Origin: Glandiceps talaboti
Lineage: Eukaryota > Hemichordata > Enteropneusta > Spengelidae
DNA: 64,000 nucleotides
Reading direction: 5' to 3'
Assembly: GCF_964340395.1 (NCBI RefSeq)
Contig: NC_135549.1
Location: forward strand, 2,477,501 to 2,541,500
The notes under the pieces were generated by a model, which was given only the letters and a program-made list of their open reading frames with translations, had not been told where the DNA came from and ran no database searches. The translations under genes were made by a program, and so were the position numbers. Below are positions 40,350 through 52,474 of the stretch, one piece after another (position 1 is the first letter of the stretch; each line of letters opens with the position of its first letter).

Positions 40350-42050
40350 GAGCACAGCCCGTATTGTGATCTGAAATATATGTTACACATAGATATATTT
40401 CGCAGCGGTAAATCGGACTTGCAAATACTTGAAGAATGTTTCTTTTTTCATACGAAAAGCTGACATAGTTTTGCAGACACAAATGCCGTGTCCAGTGAAA
40501 TTCACAACCAAACAGTTGAATGGTTTCTTTGCAAGCGATTTAAGTGCACATGTAACATGTCATGCGGTAGAAAGATATTTTATAGGGGAACTAGGAAGAC
40601 GTCATTGTAAGTTGGAAGTGTGTAATCGCAAATACTTTTGTTCGATTGAAAAATGTTTTCATAGGAACATTGGTTTGTTGTATTGCTATAAAAATCACAA
40701 GATGCATCCCAAGTAAATCGTCAGATGTAATCGAAATACTGGGCACTTCTAATCTACGTACGTCTGATATACGTGGGTTTGAATCATATTGCGGTCGATA
40801 GAGGGCGCTTTAAAACTCGAGTTGTGTTCACTTTCACGTTCGTGTTATACTTTGTGCACATCACCATACCCACAGACTTGTTATCGTCATAGTAGAAGAT
40901 TACCTTTGTTGATAAATTTTAATATGAAGTTATAATATTAGAAAAACAACTCCGCAAAAACTGTAAAACGAATACTTTTTGCGGCAACTTCCGCTGACAT
41001 TGTAGTCCCAGGAGTAAGCTTATTGTTGTCGTACATCACGTATTTTCTTTCTATTTTTAGATATTTATCGACAGTCAGGTTAAATGACAATCATTATTTT
41101 TATATGATTTTTTTTACGATTCGAAATTTGGTATTCGCAAGAATTGATGTGTGAAGATGTGAGAACATTTCAGATCAAGGTGTCATACATCGAATGACGC
41201 CATGATTTGAATGCACACTCAAATATCAAACTTATCATGCAGTAATTTTGAAAGCACCCAGAGCGTTTCTGATACTACTGTTTGTTTTATCAATGGGGAA
41301 CAGTATATTATTTTTAACTTAGGAAGAAAAGCGTCTACTTGCGAAAAATTTTTTATTTCCTATATACAGAAGATATTGATAAACGACCTTTTTGTATTCG
41401 CGATGCGATCTTTGCAGAGTATATTTTGTCATTGATAGGTCCACAATATGTATCTTGAAGCTTTCCTTTGTTTTTCAACGGCTCTATACCCTCATGACAA
41501 AGTCTACCTTTGCTTTACAATGTTCTGTTCATGCGGGTGTACTGTCCTTAACTCTTTCCGTATGTCACACTGTGCCCGCCTTTCATAGGACCAACCTCAA
41601 GGATTTCGTAGCCAGTGTTTACGTTTACGTCCGACTATGACAGTTTGCTATATCGAGGACAGACTGACGCACGTTCGTTGACATGAACGGTGAGTTGTAC
41701 GAGGTGAACGACCGCTAGAGGTATTAGCAAGATAAAAATCAGACGGTAAATTAGAAAATAAATTTTGCGGTTGTTGAAATGTCATTGCTCTCATCTACCT
41801 AGTACCTGTGCTAGGTTTGAAAACAAATAGTTGAATCCTTTGCGTGGGCTCATACGTAAATGACCTCGTCGTGGTGGTTAGCTTTATTGTATTTGATGTG
41901 CAGCAATACTAATTAGTAGTTCCTGTTTTTCTCTACCTCCATCGAAGTGTGTGTTTTCATGGATTAATTGCTGATAATCAAATGTAGTCATGGAAACACG
42001 GGGGTGGAATGAGGTGGCCAATTAATTATAGCTGCAGTGCTACTACATAG
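40350..42050. other. Intergenic, no gene recognised
   Basis: A 95-codon plus frame (40429-40716, Cys/His-rich) and others at 41.2-41.6 kb show no spacing of a known zinc-binding fold and no splice context I trust. Confidence 0.5.
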
Positions 42051-42064
42051 TTAAAGGCCTTGGG

Positions 42065-42270
42065 AACCCAACTTCTCGACTTGAATGTTATGCACAGCTC
42101 GAACTTTTTTTCGGGTTTTACTGATAGTTATAGGCCATGTCTGAGGCCATTAATTGGACACAATTGGGTAAAGTTTCATTGGAGCTTTACCCAATAGTGT
42201 CCGATTATTTTCAGTTAATGGCCGAGAACTTGTCCTATAACGAAGTTATACTTCGAATTCGACGAGTTTT
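42065..42270. mobile_element. Long imperfect palindrome, MITE-like
   Basis: Core arms GGACACAATTGGGTAAAG (42156-42173) and CTTTACCCAATAGTGTCC (42185-42202) pair with one mismatch. Pairing continues outward through GGCCATTAA / TTAATGGCC and GTTATAGG / CCTATAAC, and more weakly through CTCGAC / GTCGA near the ends. About 200 bases in all, non-coding. Confidence 0.7.
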
Positions 42271-42934
42271 TAGGTTTTTCACCGGGTGTTATCTACAGCC
42301 CTGTTACATGTGATATCACCGTGTAGACTGCACGAAAAGTTAAAAATTTCAAGTGAATATCAGCAACGCGTCTAAGAAAAATAAACTACACTTGGCAGAT
42401 GTTATATTTAAGAATATGTTTGTTGAATTAAGTATAACCTCTTAGAAGAATACCCATTATCATGTTAATTACAAAATTCACTATAATAGAAAACCCTTCC
42501 CACATATCTATGCCAAATAATCAAATGTTTTCCTGAAGGTTCAGTGTGAAATCCATTAACCTGGCAAAGACTCGTACTGTAACAAAGTTGCAGTCACAAT
42601 TCGAACAGTATTTTACACACCCATAGCTCTGTTACTAACCCTGGTGCACATACACATTGTCAATGAACAAATTCTACATGGAAACCTACTTTCTGCACAA
42701 GTCACTTTGTAGTATGGTGATTATAGTATATAGTATATGTAAGATCCGCCGGTCATTCACCATGTACCAGACCATAAAGTGACACTGTGATAGTATACTC
42801 TATGTGCTGCTGGACAACTATTACGGCTAACTCTAATACACATGTAAGCGTAAGTCCCGCTGGGCAATTGCAACTAAACACTGTAATATGAAAATATATA
42901 AACACCTACACCCCCCACATATATATATATACAC

Positions 42935-43105
42935 TTTTTGTCATATAACCTTAGCATTTGGGTGTTTGAGACACACACAATTCTTGTTCGAAACACACAC
43001 AAACCTTGTTCGAAACACACACAATCCTGGTCATAAGACCTTAGCATTTGCCGTTTTGCGCAACAATTTACTCTAAAACAGGACACATCAAAAGATGCGT
43101 CAGTT
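42935..43105. mobile_element. Left arm of a large inverted repeat
   Basis: About 170 bases containing GTCATATAACCTTAGCATTT, CGAAACACACACAA repeats and TTTACTCTAAAACAG. It is repeated in reverse complement at 44438-44610 with few differences. Confidence 0.8.
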
Positions 43106-43182
43106 CCAGGCGACAAAACAAACACTCCAGTCGAAACCACACCAACTTGTGTCTGCATCAACTCTCATTGACGGAACCCTTG

Positions 43183-43336
43183 ATGTCTTCTGTTTTAGAG
43201 TAAATTGTTGCAGAAAACAACCAAATGCTAAGGTCTTATGACCAGAATTGAGGTGTTCGAAACACACTGAATCCTGGTCATAAGAGTTTAGCATTTGGGC
43301 ATTTTCTGCAACAATTTACTCTAAAACAGCACATAT
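43183..43336. mobile_element. Inner palindrome of the same foldback family
   Basis: TGTTTTAGAGTAAATTGTTG near 43190 is mirrored by CAACAATTTACTCTAAAACA near 43310. Between them the AATGCTAAGGTCTTATGACC block is also inverted. Confidence 0.8.
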
Positions 43337-43633
43337 CAAAGGGCCGTCAACACGGATTGACAGTTCGGGTAGTCTACAGGACGGGTGTTTTCGGTGACCA
43401 ACACCCCGTACAATTCTGACTCTCCGACGCGTCGCGACGCCCCAGCAGTGGCAGTCGCTCGATCATGGATTGGTGGGTACCCCGGCTTGTTAGCAAAATT
43501 TCATATGTACCCCTTTTCCAGTTAATATTTCAATGAAAAAGAACCCCCTCCCTTTTTTTTATATAGTGAATTTGGGAGAAAATCACTTCAAAAACCCCAT
43601 TCTTTCCGAAATCCGGGAAGTTTTACCTTCAAC

Positions 43634-43706
43634 TAGCTCTGGATTTCTATGCTACGGGGTTTCGACACGTCGTGTCAAAACCCCGTAGCGTATAAATCCA
43701 GAGCTA
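43634..43706. mobile_element. 73-bp near-perfect palindrome with 10-bp flanking repeat
   Basis: Arms of 36 bases, starting TAGCTCTGGATTT, pair with three mismatches around one central base. TACCTTCAAC occurs immediately outside on both sides (43624-43633 and 43707-43716), consistent with a target-site duplication. Confidence 0.78.
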
Positions 43707-43732
43707 TACCTTCAACGACACCTAATCCTTAC

Positions 43733-43832
<100 letters not shown>

Positions 43833-43889
43833 GGGGCATCGTACCCATATTCTCGGAGGGTGATCTGAAAAAGTACCCCCTTTTTATGA

Positions 43890-44321
43890 TTCTACAGACC
43901 TAGATGGCCGACGAGATGCGAAACATCCATTGGACCGCGACCAAGAAAACAGGTCGTAAATTGTGATATTGCGATTCTGAAGAGTCACTTTCACGGTAGT
44001 CATGCTCACAGACGGTGTACGCGTTTCGCTCAAGGGACGACTTACTCCGTATGCAAGCAGGACTACTATCACGGCAGAGTACCATCTAATTTGGATGAAG
44101 AATCATTGAAGTTTGAGCGTATCATACACCACTTTTTAAAATTTGATGTAGACACTGGACGTACGTACTCTACGAAAAGACACAGCGAGAGAGGGGTGAA
44201 AAAGGAGACACGAGAAACATCAGTGGAAAGCGGGATGGTCACCGAAAACACTGGACATCGCGTAGTAGACGTCTATACTGACTGCTCGAGCGCTCTCTTC
44301 AACGTTGAAAGCGGCATTTGA
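43890..44321 (+). other. Unexplained 143-codon open frame inside foldback nest
   Basis: The plus frame is open from just after a TGA (43887-43889) to TGA 44319-44321. A splice-acceptor-like CCCCCTTTTTATGATTCTACAG ends at 43897, so this could be a terminal exon; the first ATG in frame is only at 44091. The predicted peptide is mixed and non-repetitive, with QDYYHGRVPSNLDEESLKFE near its middle and CSSALFNVESGI at its end. I recognise no family. The surrounding sequence is more GC- and CpG-rich than its neighbours, which by itself lengthens open frames. It could be cargo of a transposon, a captured gene fragment, or chance. Confidence 0.22.
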
Positions 44322-44437
44322 GAGTTAATGTCAACAATTTACTCTGTTCGACAGACCAGAAGTTAGTGGGTCTTAGACACCACACGAAATTGTAACAGTG
44401 TGTAAAGCAGGATGCTTTGAAGAAGTCACCTCCGACT

Positions 44438-44610
44438 AACGCATCTTTTGATGTGTTCTGTGTTAGAGTAAATTGTAGCATAAAACGTCAAATGCTAAGG
44501 TCTTATGACCAGGATTCAGTGTGTCTCAAACAAGGATTGCGTGTGTCTCAAACAAGAATTGTGTGTGTCTCAAACACCCAAATGCTAAGGTTATATGACA
44601 AAAAGTGTAT
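44438..44610. mobile_element. Right arm of the large inverted repeat
   Basis: Reverse complement of 42935-43105, including CAAATGCTAAGGTTATATGA at its outer end. Confidence 0.8.
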
Positions 44611-44649
44611 ATATTATCTATATATAATTTATATCCTTTGTGTATATGT

Positions 44650-46777
44650 ATTTGCTCTACTAAAACATTTTTTGCAGCCAGAATTGTCAACTCCTTTTTT
44701 TCACAAGGCAAGCCATTCGGATTGTCTGTTAATAATACTAATAAAAATATATAGAACATGTCTTTGGATAGATAGGTACAGAACTAGAGGTATAGTGTTC
44801 GATACCAACCAAGGTAAGGTCGATTTTTACGCACATATTCCAGAATGACAGGTGTAGAATTAGGCGTGGTAGAACACGGTATTAGGCAAGGAAGCACGTT
44901 TTAGTTGCATTATAACAGTTGACAAGTTGGGGACAGTGCTATAGAAATGGTTAACATGCTGAGGACAGTTTCATTCATGGGTTGAAACTATTAGCGGACA
45001 GTTCCTTTCATGGATTAACGGTATGCAGATACTTTCTTTGTGTAAAGATGTCCCGTTAACTAAAAAAGTATCCACTATTAAAATGAAATTAAGAGCACAG
45101 TTGAATCAATGGGGAAGAGTTGGAGAAAGGTATAACAGGTTAAACATGGTTTAAGCTTATTTATTTGCCAGGTTGGCATCATTTATTATTTTTATCTGAT
45201 TCCTAAGATTTCTATCAAACATCTACAGCTTTGTCTAAACGAGAGAACATTTACAATAAAAACGCAAGTTTCAAATAATTCTATATCTCAAAACGTTGGA
45301 TATGTTGTTGATGGAGGACCGAGGAGTTAACTCTAATAGTATACATTTATAGATATAGACTTATGCTAATTAGTGTGACGTCACGCGCATTAGTTGATCA
45401 ACGAATATGAAAATTAACACTGAAAGGGGTATAGTCTGTAACCTAATACACTTACTAAATACAAACTAAAATCCATTTTAAAGCAAATATATGTCGATGC
45501 ATTGTAATAGATTATGTGCGGCAGAGAGACCTGGTAAAGATGCTTTTTAACTGAGACAGTAAGTTTACAAATGTTAATTTGTAACTTACCAATAAATTAT
45601 ATTATATCTTATTTCCTAACTTTATTTATCAATTGTTACACATTATTCAGTGGCATTTAGCGGTTGATATATAGCCTAAGAATGATATTTCAATATACAG
45701 TTAGAGAATATGAAACTCGTCACTTACGTCAAATGTAATTCAATTTGTTATTGCCCATCGTTTCATTAAACGCAAACCTTGCAGGTAATACGTAATGATG
45801 GTGCTAATAACTGGAAATAATTTCTCATGAACTGGCCACGTTTTAAATATAGGCAATTGGAAAAGACGACCAGCGTCTACAAATATATACAACAATATTT
45901 GTTCGTCTTGGCATAGACGTCACTTATAGATATTTATTACCAACTAATCTATAATAATAATAAGTGAAATACTTTGAAATATAATAACAACGCAATCTGT
46001 CTTGGATCAACAATACACTTACACCCCTGAGATTTATAATTATTAAAACAACCTGTCTGTCGTAAAATTTCCACTCGCAAAATACAGATGTATAAACGAA
46101 AATGATGTTTACTTTTTTTTTTTCAACAGAGAATGACCAACGTTGTGTTTACTCACGTACTACACTACAACATAAATGAACACGACTTAATAGACACAAA
46201 GGCCAAATTCAAAACCTATGGCCAACGAAGCAAAGGCTTTGGGACGACCCTCGGGAAAAGGTTAATATGTGCCAAGGGGAAAACGTCGGTTACATTTCTT
46301 GTTGCTTTTTGGTAATAAACCCAAATAACTGAACAATGTACACAGTATTTAGAACTGATATAAAATGGATTATTTCTTACTAGTTGTAGAACTCGTCATA
46401 CTTGTAACAATTCATGTTTTTTTTTGAATAGCGAATTGAGATTAAACCAAGGTTAGTAGGCATCAATTTGCTGATAAGGGGTGACATCGGGTTGTGCAGA
46501 CATCAAATATTCTATAATCTTTAGAAATTGATGTTTATTTTCACCAATAAATATAGTTTAATATATCGATAGTAGTCTCAGCGTAAACTAACACTCGTTC
46601 TATTCACTGTGAAAAGTTATCTGTAATAATTTATTTAACATTTACAAAAGTCCACACAAGTGACGAACACCTATATAAACGTGGACCCCCAAAACAAATG
46701 GACATAGAAATAAAAGATAACCGGCAAAAACAACAGATACAATACAAGGTAATGGAAACACCTACATTAGATGACAC
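44650..46777. other. Intergenic, no gene recognised
   Basis: AT-rich. It contains a perfect CRE (45376-45383) and a short plus frame after an acceptor-like T-run (46118-46315). Otherwise nothing recognised. Confidence 0.5.
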
Positions 46778-46889
46778 TTTGTACAATGACAAACTGACAC
46801 CCATGTACAGGGATTTTGTACAATGACAAACTGACACCCAGGTACAGGGATTTTGTACAATGACAAACTGAAACCTAGGTACAGGGATT
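46778..46889. repeat. 37-bp minisatellite, 3 copies
   Basis: Units contain TTTGTACAATGACAAACTGA with few changes. Confidence 0.93.
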
Positions 46890-46899
46890 TTTATGATCA

Positions 46900-49110
46900 A
46901 ACTAGTTCACGAGTACCTCATTGTTGTTTTTTAATGACTGAAATATCAAATGACAAGGAGTTTCAAATAGAATAAATTCTGTTAGAACTTAGAAGTAGAA
47001 TATCTAAAATTATCAGTTTTAAAATGTAAATAAACACATTTTAGATTTTTTGTGGCACGTGTGTCTCAAGATCAAAACAGTGCGCACTGCGAACGGGGTT
47101 AGGGAGGGTTGTGGTTGGTACAGAATAGTCACTGCCTTCTGATCTCTCAATTTGGTATATTGAAATGAAAGCTTAGTTGTACGAGATAAGAAAGCGCCAG
47201 AAAGCATCATTACCTGGTTAACGAACTCAGTATATACGCTTTGTAGACATTTAGTTCGTGTAACTGTATATCATAACTTACGTAGGTGAGTAGAGTATGT
47301 TGCCTCGTTACACATACAGCTGTCTTTACCAACGTGGCGTCGTACTTGTAAAATGAATTCACTACAAATAATAGAACGTTGCTTTCCTCCCTCGTTGGTA
47401 CGGTGACGACGATTCAATACTTTGGAAACATAGACGAACTGTCCATGGCAAATGACACAGTATTACGGTTATCAAACGTATTACTTTAGGTACATGGAAC
47501 GGCTTTATGTAAATATTACTATCTTTGGGACATATTTCTTGAAAAGCGATAGTGGGTGTGAAACTGAGTTTTAGCACAAAAAAGTCCTCTGTGGAATCTT
47601 ACCTGTATTGTCCCACCTACTTGCCAGAGAATCATACATCGCCAAGTGATCGTCACAGTGCCCCGTATTAATAAAATAGTGCCAATGGCATTGTAGGACA
47701 ACTGTACAATTTTAAAAAAACTTGTTTATCCACCTGCTGATCCATGCTAGGTATAGGTGTTCATTTGCTGAATGATTATCCAGTTGCCTATCCAGCCCTG
47801 TTGTTATCTTTGCAATATACGCGATCATTTGGCTGTTGTTATGGTCGTTGTCATGTTGCTAGACATATTTTTTGAATGTTCATTAATTTGTCTATGAATA
47901 GGTCATGTTATCTTTGTGATATACATCATCATATGGCTATTGCTATGGGCGTGGTAGAACTATACATATTTTCAGTGTAAAGATCTTCCTAATACTGTTC
48001 TTGGTTCAGTCAAAGAAAACACAAGTGATCTAAGGGGCCTTGTCACTACAAGTCAAAAGATGAGGAGTGACAAAACCCTTATGTCATTAATAATTCTCCA
48101 ACTTAACGAAGAAAATTAGTTGGGAGTAATACAATTATAATTCCACACGCATATTTTATGACAAAATTTGAGAAAACAATGTTGATTTTTAAGTTCGACA
48201 AATGAAGTAGACACACATTGATGTGACATAGAATAAACAGGGTATATGTCCCATATTTTTAGTTCAAACATATATATGGCTTGACTTGCTTGAGGTATAA
48301 TTTTCTCAATTCTGTTTGGAAAACAATCCTGGTTGAAGTGTTGGCGTCAGAGGAAACTAATAACTTGTAATTTCATTCAGAGTGAATTTTCAAGAATCAT
48401 TTGGCAGGTACAATGTTTCATCAACATTATTTTATTCTCCCAAACTCATTGACATACAATCACACAACCGATATTACTGAATACAAGTCTTTGTCAAATA
48501 ATTAGTATTGTTCTGTATTATATATACATAGCTAAAATTTACCTGTGTATGTTGGTAAATAGATATATGAGAAGTGTCTCTGAAAATTGAAAAATACACC
48601 ACAGTTTGTCAAATATGCTTGTCCCTACAAGGTGATGTAAAGGACAGTGATGCCATTATTTGTTATATTTTAGATTTTGATATGGCAGTGTTGTAGTCTT
48701 TATAGTTAAGAATGCAGTGATCATTTGTGATTTGCAACCCTGGCAGTGTGTGAAATGCACAAGAAATGGACAATAATGGTGAAAATATGAAACAAACAGA
48801 AATGAGAAAATTTAGTGAAAATGTTATTTCACTGTCACACTTGTTCCTAAATTAGAAATTCTGGCACTAACCTAAAATAGATTTACAACAAAATAACTGA
48901 CATAGAGTATAGCCATGGACTGCATACTAATGTAATAAATCTACTGGTCAATCCACTGCATCATGTATACACATTGGGGGAAAATTTGTAAACTGGTATA
49001 ACTACTACTCAAATAGAAAATGTCAACATATACACATATCAACACATTTGCCTGATGGTATGGAAAATTCTAAACAGACACAATTTTTTGCGTTATGGGT
49101 GTTGATAAGG
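46900..49110. other. Intergenic 3' of SPDL1
   Basis: It contains a candidate small exon (47603-47701, minus) and a diverged 103-base duplication (47802-47985). CpG density falls sharply near 48 kb. No gene is assigned. Confidence 0.5.
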
Positions 49111-49121
49111 TATAATAAAAA

Positions 49122-49461
49122 AATTGTGTGGTTCCGGTTACGCTCAATTTTACGATAGGTGGGGTGGGTAGATTTTTTACTTTATTTTGTTATATTTTTT
49201 GTGTGTGTGTGTCATTCCGGTTTTCTATTGTTTTCCAAATGGTCTCTGTGTTATTATTTCTTCCTATCCGATGTACAGCCATTACAAATTAGAAGAACAG
49301 TTTTATATTGTCTTTTTAAGTTGATATCAGTTTCTGTATCCACTATTTCTTGTGAGACTTCACAATTTTTGCCATTTTATTATTTTTTTCTATACATAAA
49401 AAAAATGTTAGGGTCGGCAGTGAAAAGCTAGGTGGGGTTGGGTAACTGGAACCAAACAATT
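49122..49461. mobile_element. 340-bp element with 20-bp terminal inverted repeats
   Basis: AATTGTGTGGTTCCGGTTAC (49122-49141) is inverted at 49442-49461 with two mismatches. TAGGTGGGGT occurs near both ends. The 90-codon frame inside is T-rich and unlike a transposase, so a non-autonomous DNA transposon is likely. Confidence 0.65.
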
Positions 49462-49613
49462 ATTTTTTTTAGGCTTAAGTAGAGCTTAGGTCTGTCATAT
49501 CATCATATCGGTTTTCAACACCAAAATGTTTATATAGTATTTGAAAACTAAAATGTTCATGAGATTTCGTTCTGATTACTTTCGAGTTCTCAAATCACAC
49601 CAATAAAGCTTCC

Positions 49614-49619
49614 TTTATT
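49614..49619 (-). terminator. SPDL1: Candidate poly(A) signal of SPDL1
   Basis: AATAAA on the minus strand about 195 bases after the SPDL1 stop codon. It is the nearest canonical signal I found. Low CpG continues to about 48 kb, so a longer 3'UTR is also possible. Confidence 0.42.
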
Positions 49620-49812
49620 GTGTATTTTGTGCTTAAAGGCCCAGGTTTCAATTCCATGTTCTTATACCAATGCTATACATCACTGAAGTCATATGAATTA
49701 GACAGGATCATTATGTTTGTTAATATACTAGTAGCTGTGAGCAGACAACTATCTTGTCACCACCAAGTTTTAACCCCGATATAACATATCGCCTTTTACA
49801 GTATTGGATGAC

Positions 49813-50300
49813 CTATTGTTGCTTGCATTCATTTTTGACAACAGCATCTTTACTATGTATAACTTTCTGGTAGCGTTTACCTCGTCTCTTGGCAGTCCTG
49901 GTATCTTTTCCATCTTCATGGATATTTTGTTGACTTTCACTACCTGATTCATTTAACACTGACACTGTAGTGTTCATTCTGACTCGTTTTTTATCTTTCC
50001 AAGTGCTCTCATCAACACCTTCTTTGTTTTGGCTCTCATCTCCATGGCAACATTCATCTCTATCAATCTCCACAGCAGCAGAGTCAGTCCCCATCTCTTC
50101 TCCTTTCTCATCTCTCTGTTGACAATCTGTATCTACTTCATTTTCATCCATCTCAGTGACTCTGTCTCCCATTTTACCCTTTGTTTCTGACTCTTCATCT
50201 TCATGTTTCTCGTCTTTTTCTGAAGAAGACCCTGCCATTTTACTTCTGATTGGTATCTTTTCCACATTCCCACGAAGGATTGATTGTTTACTTTGATCTT
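49813..50300 (-). CDS. SPDL1: Spindly (SPDL1), last coding exon with CaaX box
   Basis: Terminal exon: acceptor TTTCAG (AG at 50302-50301), then two bases completing a Glu codon split with the previous exon, 161 codons and stop TAG at 49815-49813. The tail is hydrophilic and disordered-looking: an acidic Lys/Glu/Asp/Ser-rich stretch, a basic patch (KRRGKRYQK), and the C-terminus ECKQQ. C-K-Q-Q is a CaaX box ending in Gln, the type used by farnesyltransferase; vertebrate Spindly ends in CPQQ and needs farnesylation for kinetochore recruitment. Tail sequence otherwise diverges from vertebrates, as expected for this region. A nearby Met in the exon could mimic a start, but phase and similarity support splicing. 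Confidence 0.87.
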
Positions 50301-50474
50301 CTGAAATTGGTAACACAATGAAATTGATCAACTAGATCAAAAGAATACTAAAATACAATCAACCTAATGGTCGCAATAGCTATGCTGTATAGTTTAGTTT
50401 TGAGAACAAAATATCATTACAGGAGTATTGCTGACATGTCCATTTCTGTGGGTTTTATTTTTGCATTTTTATTT

Positions 50475-50690
50475 ACACCCCTGTTGCATTTAGTTTTTCA
50501 CCTCTGTTACATTTCTATATTTTCACCCCTGTTCTGTTGCATTATGAAATTTTCACCCCTGCTGCATTTCCAGTTTTTCACCGGTTACATTTCTAGCTTT
50601 TCATCCCTGTTACATTACTAGCTTTTCACCCCTGTTGCATTTCTAGTTTCATCCCTGTTTGCATTAAATAGTGTTTCACTCCCCTGTGTT
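50475..50690. repeat. Degenerate TTTTCACCCCTGTTGCATT array
   Basis: Eight or so diverged units of about 25-30 bases in the SPDL1 intron. Confidence 0.75.
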
Positions 50691-50694
50691 TGTG

Positions 50695-50729
50695 CATAGA
50701 CCCTCCACCAACTTGGTGGCGGGTCTATG
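50695..50729. repeat. 35-bp hairpin of CATAGACCCTC family
   Basis: CATAGACCCTCCACCAA and TTGGTGGCGGGTCTATG pair over 17 bases with one mismatch and a one-base loop. It shares 18 bases with the site at 29875. Confidence 0.8.
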
Positions 50730-51524
50730 GTTTGTGGTACACCTCTCATACATTGTATATGCATTTGTTTGTGATTACATAAGTGTCACCACAACAAGGT
50801 TTGCCGTCAAGTATATTGATATAATTTGACCAAAGTGACCGAATCTCAGCCTGGACAATAGATATGACACACAAAACTATGATGATCAAAACAGACAGTC
50901 ACATCAGGTGTGTACATCCTTCAAAGTGACAACTAATTAGCTAATTTTCTATTTGAGTTGTCATGGTTACAGTAAGAAGCATAAAGCACAAACATCTAGA
51001 CTATGGAAATCAGACATACCCCCCCCCCCCCTGACCTTGTACATGTACATATTTTCTTTGTGTAAGTTAGAAGGATTAACCTGCAATAAAACAGCCCAAT
51101 GGTCATACAGTCTATAAATATATAGCATTACTGTTAATAAACCTTTATGGTGGGTACCAGGATTGACTTGAAATTTATATTTTAAAGTATATTTGAGAGT
51201 TAAATTAGAAAGCAGAGAGAAGAGTGGTGACATGCATTGTGAATAATTGTGCAGGATAGAGAATATTAAAAGTAACAATTGCACTAAAACGTATTTATCA
51301 TCATGTTTATATGTCCTTGTAATAGTGTGTACAGCTACAAACAACATTTTGCCGATATGTCACTTATAAACTGAACTGAATTAAACTGCACTGCACTCCT
51401 ACTCCTAACTACCTCCTCTATGCTAGCTATGGTTACAGCTATTGAACAACAAGGTCAACTTGTTCTCAAACACACCTCCAGTAATACATATCATTATGAA
51501 TGTTATCTTTTTAAGATGCTCATA

Positions 51525-51813
51525 GGTGGTGAAATTCTATTTAAAATGCACCTATGTGGTGAATTCTATTTAAAATGCACCCAGGTGGTGAAATTCTATT
51601 TAAAATGTACCTAGGTGGTGAAATTCTATTTAGTATGCACCTATGTGGTGAAATTATATTTAAAATGCACCTAGGTGGTGAAATTCTATTTAGAATGCAC
51701 CTAGGTGGTCAAATTCTATTTAGAATGCACCCAGGTGGTCAAATTCTATTTAGAATGCACCTAGGTGGTCAAATTCTATTTAGAGTGCACCTAGGTGGTC
51801 AAATTCTATTTAA
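51525..51813. repeat. 30-bp minisatellite, 9.6 copies
   Basis: Units read GGTGGTGAAATTCTATTTAA plus ten bases ending CACCTA. GAAATT is replaced by CAAATT in later units. Confidence 0.96.
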
Positions 51814-52094
51814 GATAATGAGAATTTGAAAGGTGGGTAGAAACAACACATGTTCTCATTTGTCCTGTGTGTATCCCTATAGCCAGCATAGTCTAACAAA
51901 GCATACATATGCTGGTAGTATGGTTCTATCCTACAATACTCCACAGACAGTGAAACATACTGACAACAACATGGCCATTAAACAATAAACATGAACTATT
52001 TTATAGTAGACACTAAGACAGAGATTGCTCATAATGAGATGAGTTGATCATTCACAGGTTTAGTGCCAGTTATTGATTGAAAAACTTGTAATCA

Positions 52095-52474
52095 ACATGG
52101 CACACACACACACACACAGACACACACACACACACACAGACACATACATACACACAGACACACACACGCACACATACATACATACACACACATACATACA
52201 TACACACAGACACACACACACACACATACACACACATACATACATACACACATACATACATACATACACACAGACAGACACACACACACATACATACACA
52301 CAGACACACACACACACAGACAGACAGACAGACAGACAGACACACACACACACACAGACACACACACAGACACACACACACACAGACACAAACACAAACA
52401 CACACACAGACACAGATAGACATAACTACAGACATACAAATGGATACACATATAAACGCACACACACACACAAT
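52095..52474. repeat. (CA)n/(CAGA)n/(CATA)n composite microsatellite
   Basis: About 380 bases of mixed tetranucleotide and dinucleotide runs. Open frames of 117-146 codons on both strands are artefacts. Confidence 0.97.

Noticed and set aside
40429-40716. 95-codon Cys/His-rich plus frame
   Set aside because: Cys and His spacing does not fit a known zinc-binding fold, and no start or splice context supports it.
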